This document shows, piece after piece, positions 32,321 through 45,888 of a DNA stretch of 64,000 bases. How positions within the stretch are numbered: position 1 is the stretch's first letter; every line of letters begins with the position of its first letter. A program made the translations under genes and the position numbers. The notes under the pieces were generated by a model that was given only the letters and a program-made list of their open reading frames with translations, had not been told where the DNA came from and searched no databases. The stretch comes from Riptortus pedestris (Eukaryota; Arthropoda; Insecta; Hemiptera; Alydidae): the NCBI GenBank assembly GCA_019009955.1, contig CM032230.1:122557001-122621000 (forward strand). The letters run 5' to 3'.

Positions 32321-32914
32321 CCCTTAAGGGAAACTAACTAATTGAGGTACTCATGACGCAATTTTCGAAATATTTCTTCAAATGTACATCGATCCTACGT
32401 AGTAGATGACGAAAATGAGGTTCAAAATTGTATAAACATTATGTTACCACTTTAATGGTCGCAATTCTAGTTTAATCGCCACGGATCTCGATATTTTTAA
32501 TCGTTTTATGTAAGAAGAAAGATAAACTTCGTTAATGGCTGAAATCCGACCAGTTGGCGGGGGGGGGGGGTTGAGAGGGAAGGAATTTCGAAAATTCTTA
32601 ATATCTCCATCATTATGCGCCGGATCGAAAAATTGTACAGAGCCAATCTTATTTCAAAAGTAATGTTCAATAAATGTTGTATGAGCATTTTATCATTGAT
32701 CATTAACCGAAATACTTACATTTTATAATATTCGGCCTTCAGTAAGCCCCTCCTACTCATGTCATATTAACAATAAGCTGTTATATTATGAAACACATTA
32801 TTTGAAGCATAAATACCAAATATTGTTCTCATTGAACATTTACTTTTTGAGATAAATGCAAACACATGGAAAGTGGGAAACCTGCTTAGTTTGAGAAGCC
32901 CCTTCGTGACAGAC
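32321..32914 (-). mobile_element. Family A element, nearly complete
   Basis: From the 3' palindrome remnant (CCCTTAAGGGAAACTAACTA) to the 5' head remnant (GTGGGAAACCTGCTTAG.., 'cccttcgtgacagac'). No (TA)n expansion in this copy; the G-run at 32563-32572 is the family's poly-G/C stretch. Confidence 0.82.
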
Positions 32915-33307
32915 TTTTTTAAAGTTGGAAAACACTCAATTTCTCCAAAGCATTTTGAGGCGATGAGGAGCTGTATGAACAAAGAAGTAGCAAATTTTCG
33001 ATAATAATGACACAACAGAAAATGTTATTAGACACTGGCTTTTTTGGTCGGTTGAAAAAAATATTCATATAATGCAAATACCTGGGGCGGTAGCAGCTTT
33101 TATGCACCTTGATGATCAGAATGTATTCACAAAATAAAGAAATATATTTATAGTTTAAACATCTTAAATGATCGATTAAACAAATGAATAACGGTTCCTT
33201 TAATACAATAAATTAAAACAATAACCATTAGAATTATTTGTACCTCAACACTGGATAACCAGAACATTAAATCATAGAAACTTATTCTACCCATTGTTAT
33301 TGCATAT
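32915..33307. other. Unassigned AT-rich sequence
   Basis: Nothing recognised. Confidence 0.4.
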
Positions 33308-33530
33308 TTAAATGGCATTAACAGCTAACGGAAAAGAAAGAGCCTCTCTTGCACCACCAATGCACTTTCTAAACATGGATACTAATTTACGTCCTTGATT
33401 CAGCACTACTGGTTCTTCCTTGATCTTTATGGCGAAGTAATTTGAAGCGATTGCTCAACAATTTCTTTCAAGAGTGAAGGAATTAAGAATGCCAGAGGAA
33501 GGCTTGGCTATTGAGGACTGCCTTAGACAA
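33308..33530 (-). pseudogene. Possible coding fragment with one in-frame stop
   Basis: The minus frame reads LRQSSIAKPSSGILNSFTL, then a TGA (33455-33457), then AIASNYFAIKIKEEPVVLNQ and GRKLVSMFRKCIGGAREAL.. to a TAA at 33308. Composition is protein-like but no family is recognised; chance cannot be excluded. Confidence 0.2.
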
Positions 33531-33617
33531 AGAACAGTATCATATCGATCAAACTAGTTAAGAAAAACGCTTCCACTTTGTATGGCGTGTGTCCTTCTCG
33601 GCTTTTAATTAATAAAT

Positions 33618-33960
33618 CAGCTAATTGCCCTGAGATACGTGGATACTTTATGTACAAATACAGGTGATATTGAACTATTTCATATTTTTAAATAAAATTA
33701 TTAATATCAATATTAAATTTTAATACATTTATACAAAAAGAAAAACTAACATACAAAGGGAACTTCAGAAGCCACAATTGGCCAACAGATGGGTTTTCGC
33801 ACATGATAAACTTTCTTAAATATGATTTAAATGAGGAGGTACAAGAAATATATTTAAGATACACAAATAACTTTACAACACTTAATCTAATGTCACCCAT
33901 AGGCAATGACCAAAATTTATAAAATACCTCTATTCATTCCTTTATTCCGTTTATTATCAT
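33618..33960 (+). mobile_element. Family C repeat, copy 2
   Basis: Second copy of the 29949-30345 repeat ('ctaattgccctgagatacg', 'cgcacatgataaactttctt', 'atgaggaggtacaagaaata'). Not associated with family B here, which shows C is a separate unit. Confidence 0.7.
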
Positions 33961-36145
33961 TCTACATGTTTCGCGATATTTTATTCAACGCCTAATAAAA
34001 TAGAGGAAAAAGAAATGAATACTAATAACATAAAAATAAAAGAAATCATACATATATATAAAAATAGAGAAAAGGCAGTAATGAAAATAATTCAGATTTA
34101 AACAGCATTTTTTTCAATCTCCAGTAAGTTTTTAATTTTTTTAATAAATAATATAAATATATCAATTACTAATAGAATACTAAATACATACTTTATTATA
34201 TTAACATCGGTTGTAAAAGTATATTTTAGGTGTATTGCACTGTGTAGTACCAGGTTTTTTCTTCTTATCAGAATAGAAAAAGGAAAATATGTCAGTATAT
34301 TCGCTGACTCCGTTTTAAGTAGTAAGAGTAATGTGTTCTTAATGAGGAGTTGAATTACAGAACATAAAACGCGTACAGTGAAAACAATGTGAATGAAGGA
34401 AGAATTGAGTTTTTATAAATTCTGGCCAGTTCCCTATAAGTGGTTTCAAAAAATGAATATACTGTATAATTTACTCATTGGGGCATGTCGTTAAAAATTC
34501 TACACTAATATCATGGATTGACCAAAAACATTACCATGTATACTAAGAGACAAAGAGTGCTTTTTGGTTGTAATAAATATATTGAGATCCAAATAAGAGA
34601 TATGTAGTGTTCAATATGAATATGAGATATGAGTGACAAATAATAATTTTCTAAACGCTAATATTAAAAACAAATTCATAAATTATAAAACTCCTAATGA
34701 TTCCAGATTACTAAAAAATAAACATGTATAGCAGGGGAAAAGGGTTTCGAATGTTTGGAAGATTGGAAAATGGTTGAAAGTGTCTCTTTCGTAAAAGCTC
34801 CAAACACAAGTTACAACTTTTTATAACAAGCTCTTCAATTATCTGCCTAACAGGGATATGAAATCCCAATTTTCACCAAGGTAGCTAAACTTACAGAATA
34901 ACTATGAAATAAACATTATTAAAAATATGGCGCATGAGTACAAGAGATGTTCAAAATAATAATAAATGAGAGCTTCTATTCTTTGTGAACGACCTTGTTG
35001 AAATGTTTGTATAATTACCCACGAAACAGCTGCTGAGATGATTACACCTATTCATGGCTATCATTAGAGAAACTGACTATTTACTTAATTGAAGCTTGTG
35101 TGTATTATGCAACGGCCAAAGAATTTAAATGATTTAGTCCAACGAAACCGCTCCATGAAGGCTTTTATGCATCAACAACTCTAGTGGCGCTTTAATGGAA
35201 TATTTTGGATTTATGGAAATAACAATATAAAATGTATTTTTCCTCCCCTCAAACTGTCGTCCGATTTCAATGCTCAATACTCATTTAATTTGTTGTGCGT
35301 CAGGTAGTAGGGAAGAAATTTTAGCAATTACTTTACAAAAATCCTCCCCCCCCCCTCCATGGTGACAATTAGTCACTGTTAGTTTTGTTAAAAGAATATC
35401 GAAATGAAAGTCAATAATTATATTTCTTAATTTATTAAACAATTATCAAAAACAAGCAAGCCACTGATTAACAACAGAAATATATAAAATAAAGTATAAA
35501 ATATATATTATATATTATAAATACTAATCAGATTTGCAAAATTGAGAAGTAATATCAATTAAAATGCAATCTGTTGTAAATTTCACTCTTAAAGCTTATT
35601 GATTGGCTAATTGGATTAAACTGTTGTTCATTACAAACTACTCAACTACTTTAACTACTTCGATTGAGGGCTACAAGTCAGACAATCACGAAGAACAGAA
35701 TAATGAAAGCCACTTTCATACAAATAACATACTAACGGAAAAATACATGGATATTGTATACTTACCGTAATTAGTAAAAGCTTTTTATTCAACCGGAAAG
35801 CTAAAGCAATGAAAAATAGGTTTCAAAAACGCCCACATTTCTGGTCCCCAACATACTTCTGGGAGAATACACTATTGTATTTTGTAGAATTTGATTCTAT
35901 TAGTCAATGGATCTTCTTAAAAACACTGATTATAGCCAGAACATTTTTATATATAATATTGATATATCGTTTATGTAAAATATGGTTATTAAGAATGATA
36001 TGTCGTGTGTTAAAACAATTTTTAATGTTAGTTCAATTCCACAAACTTTTATTTGATGTTCTAGGAATTCGGGGGCCGGAAAAGGTGGTAATTAGAGTAG
36101 TAAAATATGTGAGCCAAAATAATTTTTAATAATGGACTACAAGGA
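33961..36145. other. Unassigned AT-rich sequence with a family A scrap
   Basis: About 35240-35370 has 'cctcccctcaaactgtcgtc', 'cgatttcaatgctcaatact' and a poly-C run, resembling family A interior. The rest is featureless. A 106-codon plus frame (35809-36129) has no motif. Confidence 0.35.
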
Positions 36146-36560
36146 CTAGCAGATTTCCAGTTTAGGAAATAAATTATTGAGGTTGTACTCATGATGGGAT
36201 GTTCGAAAATTTCTTGAAACATCAATCCATCCAACGACGACGAATATAAGGTCTGTTGAAAATTGTATATTTTGTATAAACATATATATATATATATCTC
36301 TGTTACCGTTCTAAGGGGTCATAATTTTTCTTCAATCGTTACTAAACATAATATTAAGCATTTCATAAAATTGCAATGAAATTGAACAAGGAGGGTTTAG
36401 AGAAGGGGGGACAAAATTTGAAATATCTCTATTATTATGAATCGGATGGAAAATGTAATATAACTAATCTTATTACAAATTTAATTTTCTGCAGTTGTTG
36501 TTAACCGAGACATTTCCAATTTATTATTTGCCTTCAGTAAACCCCCTAAATCCAACAAAT
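36146..36560 (-). mobile_element. Family A element, 3' part
   Basis: Starts at 'ctagcagatttccagttt' and carries 'attgaggttgtactcatga', a short (TA)n, 'tctctgttaccgttcta' and 'tttgccttcagtaaaccccc'. The 5' head is not found. Confidence 0.72.
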
Positions 36561-38200
36561 GAAATTTTTACTTCCGACGCTTGAGCCACCTAACATCTCT
36601 TATCCATCCACCTAACATCCCTATGCCTACATAGGGTTCTTATAATAAGGAAAAATGAAGAATAGATGTTGGGAAATTAATTCAGATGTAGGAAATATGC
36701 GTAGAACGATCTAGGTTTACACATTAGAGTATAAGGAGGAGGATCCTCTCTGAATCTTCTAATAAAAATAGTAAGAAATACCATATTGAATAGATTATTC
36801 AAAACAAGGGACATACATATATTAGTACCTTTACTTCCTCTGGGGGGGAAATTCGATAAAAAGGTTTACCCTCTGTATTCCATTGTGAGTCGTATAAGGT
36901 CAAGCTATTGTTGGTACAAGGGCTATCATATTACATTTTTATTTTATTTTATTCGTTTTGTATGGGTTCAACAATAGGTTTTGGTAAGCGGCTAACCTGA
37001 ATAGCCTAAAGGATCACAAAAAAAAATATAATCGACATCGAAGGCATATAATGAAAACGCCGCATAAGAAATAGTCTAAACCAAACAATTTTTTGTCACT
37101 GAAAAGAAATATGTTTTTCTACTTTAAAAAAAATAAAATTAAATAATCCAACAAAGAAATTAAGGTACGAAAAAAAATGGTAACACACCCATCTCACGTT
37201 GGCATTAATCTATTAAGTTGTTATCAACATGAGAGTATGATATCACCCATGCTTACGGCAGCAAGGAAATATGCAGGCCTAAAAGTATGAGGGCAAGGCT
37301 ACTATCAAGCAATGGATTCGTCCTTGTTCAAGAATTCAAGCAGCTCATTTAGAAAGAGGGCACTGATGTACTCATGGAATGGCATGCTTCCACAATTCAA
37401 CAAATCTCGCTTTCCTAAGTATTAAGGAAGGTATTGACTATTTTTAATATATAAAGATAACGTTCAATTTATATTAATATGACTGGCTAATCGGAACGGG
37501 TTACGTGGGGGGGGAGTGAAGACACTCTTTCAACCACGCTCTTTGGGACTAAACATTTAATTTAATTTCCAGTTGGAAATCGAAACTACGAAATTAGACT
37601 TTCAAGTGCACTAAGATTTATTCCTTAACCTACACGACTAAGACTAGGTAATGTCCGGAGCACACCAATGGCATGGATACTAGACATACAATTGGTAGGT
37701 ATACAATAAAAATATATACTTTGGTTTGAAACATAAAGGCCAACATATAAATATATAGCTCCATAAAATAAAAATCAGACTTTGCTTTATTTGATATGTA
37801 ACTGTGTGAAAGTCTCTAACAGGGAGTTCCTTAATTGGTAAAGGCAACACAAAGTTTCAGAAGCTACACAGAGGTAATAATGATACTCTGAAATGATTTC
37901 TCTTATTAAGAAAAAGTAGGATTTTCTGGCAGGTTTTTGTTAATTTAAGCATATTGCTTAGAAAATGAGTTTGGAACGAGGATGAAGGAATGTCCTAGCC
38001 AAATTTGGTTGTATGGCCTGGCGGAAGGATTGGGGGAAATTGGGCCCGGTTAGAAAACGAGGTTTGCGAACGCAATGAATGATCTCAGAGAGTACAACTA
38101 GCCCAAAACTAAAAAAGTAGTAACAGAAGAAACATGAGATTTTAAGAAGACCTTGATCACAAGAAGGAATGCGATAAACAAAGAAAGGAGTAGAAGAATA
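36561..38200. other. Unassigned AT-rich sequence
   Basis: No repeat or gene recognised. Confidence 0.4.
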
Positions 38201-38256
38201 CATGAGATAAGAAGAAAACCAAAACTTAGTAGTTTTGGTTTTCTTCTTATCTCATG
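38201..38256. repeat. Perfect 26-bp-arm hairpin
   Basis: Arms 38201-38226 and 38231-38256 are exact reverse complements (start CATGAGATAAGAAGAAAACC) around a 4-base TAGT loop. Confidence 0.95.
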
Positions 38257-38759
38257 TCTAATAAAGAATGAAGACATATGAAGTAGATCTTCTAATGAAT
38301 AAATACAGTAATAAGAAATTAAAACTATGAATTTTTTAATAAAAAATTGAAAAGAAATAACCTTTTTGAACAAGCTTGCATTTAAAATAATTACCTCTTT
38401 GAATATTTATGTTTATATCAAATATGGAATAGGAACGTGGGAGACAAAAGGTATGTCTCCAGATAAATGTTAACTGCTCGGAAACCCTTCGTATGTTGGC
38501 ATCATTATAAATACAAAGAAAACCATAACAAAGCTACTTAAATACTGGCCGATACAAAAGCGTTCTAACCTTGACTCTGGCTAACGTAGCATAGTGAAGA
38601 TAACCGTGTTTGCTTAGAGCAAACCAAACCAGCCTCTGTCGCTTACACAATACTTGCTTGCTTATTTCGTCAATCAGCATCATCATCATGTACTCATAAT
38701 GCTGAGTTTAAAAATCAACAGTCGCCTTATTGCTTCAAACATATTTCATATACTTTTTT
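38257..38759. other. Unassigned AT-rich sequence
   Basis: Nothing recognised. Confidence 0.4.
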
Positions 38760-39750
38760 GGGAGACTTTCCTCATAGGAATCAGCTATGAAGGTTATTCT
38801 CATGACACAACATTTTAAAACTTTCTCGCACGTCCATCAATCATAATTAATATACGATAAATATGAGTTACGTTCAAAATCTCTACAACTATAATCCCAA
38901 CAAGTGTACTCTGCAAGTGGATTAATCAAAAAGTTATTACCGATGCTTACTTAGATGATTTATGTTGATACTCATCTGACATAGTGAAAACACTATATGA
39001 ATTACAGAGTTTTCACTATAAGTCATCCACTAGTAACCTTTTAGGACTTTATTATTCACTTACTATAAGACTGTTTTATTAAAATTGGTAATAATTAAAA
39101 AAAATTGTTTCCTCCTTACTACATCAAAACGAAAGCCAATAGGTAACCTATGTAAAAATATGACCACATTTGAAAACTCACGTTCAGAAATTTCACAATT
39201 CACATAAAGTTTTAGATAATAGCCCCAAGGAAGATAAACCCTTCAAGGTTGTAATGGGGCCGGAAGGAGGGGGTGTTCTTCACTGTTTGATAAAATGGTA
39301 ACCCGTAACCAATTTTATCTCGTTTGTTAGTCACTATTTACTAAAATTGTATCAGTAACGAATTTTATGCTATAATTCACTAGAGGACTGTATTTCAAAC
39401 TGAAAATATATCTAACATATGATTTTAAAAAAGAAAGAATAATAATATTAAATTAAATTAAGGCTTCGACCGCTGATCCATCGTAGTGGCAAACAAGGGG
39501 GTTAAAATTCGAAATTCGAAAGATCTCCATAATTTGATCAGACCCGAAAATGTTATGCAATCAACATTGTTATGCACATAAAGTCTTACCATTGTTGTTC
39601 AATACACTGCGTCTCAAATTTGAATATTTGGGGAGTAATTTGTATTTTTTGTTATTCGCCAACAGCTAATCCCCAGAACTTCCAAGGGATTTTCACTTGT
39701 TACCAATAGTATCAATATCACTTGGGAAATCTGCTAAGTTCAAGGAGTAC
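38760..39750 (-). mobile_element. Family A element, old full-length copy
   Basis: The 3' remnant (ggagactttcctcatagg, atcagctatgaagg) and 5' remnant (CTTGGGAAATCTGCTAAG) bracket about 990 bp with diverged family motifs. Includes an extra hairpin around 38983-39021. Confidence 0.65.
38983..39021. repeat. Short hairpin within old family A copy
   Basis: CATAGTGAAAACACT pairs with AGAGTTTTCACTATA (13 of 15 positions). Confidence 0.7.
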
Positions 39751-40374
39751 ACTTCATTTCGTTCTCTGTTAAACAGAAATGAACAGCCCAATCTACGTCT
39801 TCGTTTTGGCTCGTACATTGTCGTAAACATGCTGATAAGAATGTTCGTATCTAATGGCTTCGCCTAGTCGTTGTTACCACGAACAAGGAAGACCCGATAA
39901 GCAAGGGTGTGCTAAATACGTGGCTTTCAACTCGCATTGGCCTTGCGGGTTTAGTATTGATTTTTGAACTTTGAGAAATCTACAGAAGGTTCTTACGGTT
40001 ACTCCGTGCATAAATAATAAACAAATAAAAAAAAAATAAGAGAGAGAATATAAATATCAGAAGAAAGTTGAGAACCACCAATACCATAACATAATGACTA
40101 TATAATGCGCACACTTCTGACCTACTAGGAGTTATGACCTACATAAAAGTGGGTAATAAGAGATAAACCTTGAATACTTTTGATATATGAATTGATAAGA
40201 GCTATCTGATCTATTTCAATGTCTTTACAACAGACGGATCAACGAGGATATCCCCATCGACTGATTTAATAACATTCGAATATAACGAATAGGCACTAAA
40301 CAATTTTAGGTTTATTGTTGGGTCAAACGAGTACCGTACATTTACTATGAGACACTATTTAGCATGAACTTCCA
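39751..40374. other. Unassigned sequence
   Basis: Nothing recognised. Confidence 0.4.
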
Positions 40375-40640
40375 AAAAGAAGCAATGCGTAAACTTAGCG
40401 GATTTCCCGCTATGGTGGATGACACTAGTAAAGTCATCCACCATTATCTCTCCGTATATTCTCTATTCCAAAGTCGAAATTCGATGAGTGGTAGTGACGG
40501 CTTTACAGAAAACAAAACAAGAACATGGCTCACTTAATATTTGAGTTTCAAGAAAATGTATGGATCAACAATTTTAAAGCATCAGTAGTTCAACAAGATT
40601 GGTTGCATAAACCACTTTTCATAAATGAATACATAGTTTA
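40375..40640 (+). mobile_element. Family A 5' half
   Basis: Has 'gcaatgcgtaaacttagcgg' and GATTTCCCGC at the 5' end and 'catcagtagttcaacaagat' inside. The 3' half is missing. Confidence 0.6.
40412..40444. repeat. Perfect 12-bp-arm hairpin
   Basis: ATGGTGGATGAC and GTCATCCACCAT flank a 9-base loop, right after the AGCGGATTTCCC motif of the family A copy. Confidence 0.9.
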
Positions 40641-40789
40641 AAATGTATCAATTGAATAATTATATATAATGAATTAATTTTCATTCAATCTATCCCTCAC
40701 TCTCTCTCGGTTTATTCATTTATCTATCCATCTGTCTATATATATACATATAACATGCAAAGATGAATTTTTAATTTATTGGCATGCAG

Positions 40790-41180
40790 AGATATTAGTT
40801 TCAGATTTATTAAAGGATGGCATGCTTTATAAACGATGAGAAACCTGTATAGCCCTTAAAGAGATTATATACGTGGTAATAAATTATTTTTTGACCGATT
40901 TCAGCAAACAATATTTTGTAGTTCTATTTGATACTTGAAAATTTTTGATAGTATTCATTTCGTGTATAAAAACGTCCTTCAGCCATGAACTTCTTTAATT
41001 TACTATTAAACAAAGAATTTCTTTTTATTATTATTGACTTAACACATTCCGGCAGTGCGTTGAATAGTTTTACTCCTTTAATATGTATAAGCTGAGCACC
41101 AATTGTATAAATACGCCAATTAACCCGACCATTAAGTTCAAGGAAGTGCCTCGATTCATTAAGACAGCAGGATCAGGCAG
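40790..41180 (-). pseudogene. LINE ORF2 C-terminal end (CR1/RTE-like) plus UTR
   Basis: The minus frame from about 41170 reads HFLELNGRVNWRIYTIGAQL, then IHIKGVKLFNALPECVKS and FNSKLKKFMAEGRFYTRNEY, ending SSIK and TAG at 40924-40926. This is the typical end of LINE ORF2: a (Y/K)-G-x-K-L-(F/Y)-N-x-L-P motif, then F-x-x-x-L-(K)x-F-(L/M) and FY(S/T)xxEY. The sequence below 40924 would be its 3' UTR. No internal stop is visible in this short piece, but the element is heavily 5'-truncated. Confidence 0.75.
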
Positions 41181-41827
41181 TATAGATGAGAGTGCTAGAA
41201 CGGTATAAGCCACCTAATCCTCAATAAATCCATCCCAAGCTCCTGTAAATCAATGCCTAGGCTGCAGTCAGACCCCCCCCCCCCCACCTCGAACTTGATA
41301 AGACAACAATCGACTTATTGATAAGAAGCCCACAAATACCAACACAAGTTCATTTAATGTAGATTTCTGTCTCATCTTTATCGAGTCATTTTAGTAGATG
41401 CTTTCTATTAAGAAACCATCAATGACACAGCTGATATTACATTTTTCGTAAATTTATAAATATATCTTTTCCATAATTCATTGCAGGGTTCTGACATTTT
41501 CGATATATTTGCACCGAATGTAAAGGATCGTCGTTCATAGTTAATTATGCTTCGCCATATTTGCTGGTTTTAACGGTTTAAAAATCACCTCCTTTCCCTT
41601 TGTGACCACTCAAATATACAGCAATTGTTTGGGCCTCATATTACCAACAAGGAGCAAGGAGAAGCGCTTTGGAATCGAATAACTTTCTGTGGAACTGGTT
41701 TTCGAATTCAGGAAATTCGAGGGGGTAAAATGGGTCATTATTCCCCATCACCTTCTAAGTGAAACTCTTGAACCATGTTCTTTATGTTCATATATTTTAG
41801 CATATTTCTAGTTCCATAAGCTAAATT
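41181..41827. other. Unassigned sequence
   Basis: Contains a C-run (41274-41285). Nothing else recognised. Confidence 0.4.
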
Positions 41828-42050
41828 TTATTCAGAAAATAAGCCCAGATTGAACAGTCCTCCATATTTATTTTTCAAGCTAGGACGTTTTCCTTTGAAT
41901 GCGTTCTTCTTCTTCTGTTGCGATTTTTCTTTCAGTACTTGTCTTAATTCAGGAGGGGCAGCATAGTCAACGTCAGTATAGCGCTCGAGGAGTTACCTGA
42001 AGAGGGTCATCGTAATTCCGATACAAACCAGTCGTTATAATGACATTACC
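41828..42050 (-). pseudogene. Coding-looking 3' exon with one frameshift, unrecognised
   Basis: Frame 1 (42050 down to about 41999) reads NVIITTGLYRNYDDPLQ. A one-base shift near 41994 leads to frame 2, LLERYTDVDYAAPPELRQVL then KEKSQQKKKNAFKGKRPSLK and NKYGGLFNLGLFSE, with TAA at 41828-41830. The basic lysine-rich tail and unbiased third bases look coding. A stop (TGA) overlaps the possible acceptor AG at 42051. Could be the last exon of a host gene, a retrocopy, or a sequencing slip. Family unknown. Confidence 0.38.
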
Positions 42051-45000
42051 TCAGATGGTAATTTAGTTTATTAAATAGGGTATGGTTTATTTTCATCATT
42101 AATTGAACGATTACGTAAACAGTAATATTGAAATATATTATGAATTTTAAAATACATAAATGCAGTATATATATTAGAAAAAATGGAGTTAAATTATTTG
42201 GATAATATTTAACTGTTATCGGGTAAGCCGTAAAGCGGAATTATGGAGTTTAGAATGGCAGCAGATTAGAGGCCTTAGCGATTAGCTAAGCTCCAATAAT
42301 TCAACGCTATCTCTGGAACCAACGTCCAGCAATGGCTCAGCAACATCGATATCCTGGTTCCAACGAGACTTGTCAGCCGGCCTACTCAACCAAGGATAAT
42401 TGTATCTCACTGGGGAGTCAAAGACACTTGAAATTTTGGTTCGAAGAATTCCGGAGCGGAAGCATTTATTCAATGAGACTGAAAGGTTCCTAAGGCGCTT
42501 GGAGAAACTTATAAGATTCAAAGAAATTTATAAATGAAACAAGAATGCGGAGAAAAAAATGAATGGTGGTCTAAATTGTTTTTATAACACAGACATAGAC
42601 ACAGGATAATGGTTTTCGTTATAACTACAGAATGTTACGATGATTTATAAATGAAATTGTATATAAGTCCAATAAAAACTATAGATGATAAAGATATGAT
42701 CTATAGGTGGCATAGACATAACAGATTTAATATTTCTAAATCGCCAAGATCTATGAAAAACGGAATATACTAAAGAAATGAATAGCTATACGAACAGAAA
42801 GCCATCTTCACAAAAGACATGAGAAATATGGAAGAGCTCATTGTTACTTTATTTAAAGGTCCTGATAAACTTGATATTTGCAAGGCCGTTTACCTCACGA
42901 CTCATATTTATGGTAGAGATAGACACACAAATGAAGGACAACGAATAATGAATGGAAGAAATAAGGGATATAAGGCAATGACTTTCAGAGGTGAAGAATA
43001 TGTGAGTTCCGGTTGTGAGTGATAATACAGAGAAGACGCACAGACATGATTAAAAAGGTTGGTCAAGGTACAGCTCATGAACAGTGATCGCCAGAAATTT
43101 GTTGAAGAAGTTCGCAATAAAACCGAAGACCAGGTTGGGAGGGAATAAAAATAGCATAAGTGTAGAATAAAGCAGCTATATGTCATGAAAACACTAGATC
43201 AAGATGAATGAAGATAACGAAGATTTGAAAAATAATGTCTCAGAGGGGGGAACAGGGAAGAAATTCCTAAATTATAAACAGGACTGCGGGGCCTTTTCAA
43301 CGATGTTTCACAAAAATATTCCAAACCCCTTCCCCCATCTAACAGAAGCGACAATTCCTTCGTCCACAACAAGGTACATGTGCATGCCAACGTTTAGAAA
43401 TTCATATTTACTAATATATTGTTGATCGGTATATGTTGCAGGATGCAGCAAACAAGGAAAAGGATGATGAAGTATTCGTGCATTATATGGTTTTATTTGA
43501 CAACCGGTATCACTACAACTGTGGCATCTTCAGGTAAGAAAGTAGAGTAACTACCTTATTACTCCTTCTCCAGTGGTATACATGTAGTTATGGAGTCCTC
43601 TTCTATACTAAAAAACCTGAAGAGGCTACTGAAGTGGAGAAACCTGTCATCAAATAGAAACAATTAATGCAGGAAGACTATATCTTTATTTTCCCCATTC
43701 ATATTTACTCGTTTAAAATGTAAAAGTCTGAAATTAGGTGGTGGCGAGCCCCTTGGGGAGACAGTAAGGTTTTTTTTATAGGAGGAAGCAAATCCTAAAA
43801 AGAAGTTTATAAAGATGAAATGCAAATGAAAATGTGATTCGTCAAAGATTTAATGACCATGTATAACTTGTTAAGGACAACATTTATCACCAATTGCAAT
43901 AAATGTAGGTTCATCCAATGAACTCTGGTCTATAATTACACGACGCCCACTTGTAGGGTCCTCAGGCAATGGATTGAATTTGCATATAATCATTCCCTAA
44001 ACTGACCAAGTGACATTTAGATTATGATAGACTTAGAACCGTAATGGAGGTTACGTTAGATAGGAAATTATTCATGTAACAGAGAAAGTAATTTAAATTG
44101 ACAGGTAAACGCTAAATTAAAGTAACAATTCCTAGAAGCTTTGTTTTTCTTAATCGTTGCATTGAATAAACAGTTAGGAAATATTACTATATTTTATATG
44201 AGACAAAATTATTTGAGCCTTCTAGGATTCCAAACTCCTGGCTATCTGGGACAGCAGTCCAGTGACCAAGACACAGATTCCAGTGATGTTTCAAGTAATT
44301 CGATATTTATTTTAGTCTATTAATTGACTCCACATCAAACCATCAAATCAGCGCACCATATATGGGAAGGCTGAATCCAAAGAGAAATATTTGAATTATA
44401 CGTCTCCCGAACCAGTGGCTGGGGTAAAATACTGGCCCCAAGTACAAACTCCGGTAGATTCATATAGCTTTTTTCTAATAATAAAATAATAAATGTTTTT
44501 AAAATGGATTCCTTTTAACACCCAACCCATGATACATTCCTCACACCCAAATCTTTAACTTCATGAATTTCTATAATTGTATAATTTCTGATTCAGGGCT
44601 TACTGAATATACAAAACAAAGAGGAAACCCCATACCTCATTTAGAAAACTCGATCTAAGGAAGGCAATATAATTCTCAAAGCTAATAATAATACGCAAAA
44701 TGAGAAAACCGCTGCAAATGTTGGTATATGATTTTTTTTTTTTTTTTAATTTTCAGTCTTCCGTCACGCTTCAACCTTACAAGTTCCGTCGTGCGACCTT
44801 CCTTTTGAACGCTGATCCGATAGCTATAGAGTTTAATGAGAGAGTAGATGAGCCCAGGAAGAGAGCAGTAATTTAGTTCAAAGCACGGTATAATTAGGGT
44901 TATCAACCTTTGAGAGGTTTACTGCCAATTATCCCAGCACGTGGGATTAAGGTTAGAAATTTCCTGCTTAGGGGAACAATTGGGTTTAAACTCGGTGCAA

Positions 45001-45885
45001 AGTCTAATTGCAGAACCCCCTGCTCGAAACAATCAACATAAAGTAGAGCAAATCCAAGGGTAGTCTATCAACAAAAAATAAAGATAAAATAATTCTGAAA
45101 TTCGAGATCCAAGTGAGACTACGTAAAAGACTCATGATATCTCCCCTACTGGAATAAATAGAAATTATCTTGCTGAATCTACTGCAAACAAAGCTAATAA
45201 TAACAATTAATACTTCCATTACATCTTCCTTAAACTGACAGTAACTACAACTAAAAAACAAAATTGTTCAGCACTTTCTAATAAATAGAGAATCAAACAA
45301 GCAAACTATACCCCTTTCACCAAATATTTGCAGCAGGATGATGCTCAGACCAACGACTACTTATTGGACAAACTAGGCCCATAAACACCAAAATTTCCTT
45401 CCTTTACAAGTGCACTATACGAATTATATTTATTACAATACACACACACACACATATTTAACCAGACCAAAGACCACCACGAAAGACTTCATACTCGACG
45501 AAATATTAAATACAGCATAACTCACTAAAGTTCTTAATTGACTTTGATGTCACTGTGACGATTAGTAAATAAATATAAATACGTAAAAAAATGGAATAAA
45601 TTAATCCGTATATAATTTGTTATACAAATTTAGCCTTTACGTTGATTTTTCACGAATACACATACTTCTATCTAACGACACCGGGTGAATCAGAAAGCAA
45701 TAAAAGTTAATGTTAAGCCGTATAAATGTTAATGAAAACAATGACTAAATAACGAACGAACGTATACTAGTACTGATTAGTGCTTGTTGACGGCCTGACG
45801 CCAATCTATGGGTCATATAAGAACACTGAAGAACAAAATAATTAAGACACGATGATACTTACAAATTCATTGTATTTTTAGTTTA
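42051..45885. other. Unassigned sequence
   Basis: Long stretch without a recognised repeat family. Frames at minus 42282-42521, plus 42819-43022 and minus 42908-43186 lack motifs and signals. A T-run lies at 44731-44748 and a CA run at 45440-45455. Confidence 0.35.
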
Positions 45886-45888
45886 GAA

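Noticed and set aside
35809..36129. 106-codon plus frame
   Set aside because: AT-driven hydrophobic composition, no motif, no conserved context.
42282..43186. Cluster of short frames on both strands
   Set aside because: Frames overlap on opposite strands with no motif; likely chance in a slightly less AT-rich stretch.
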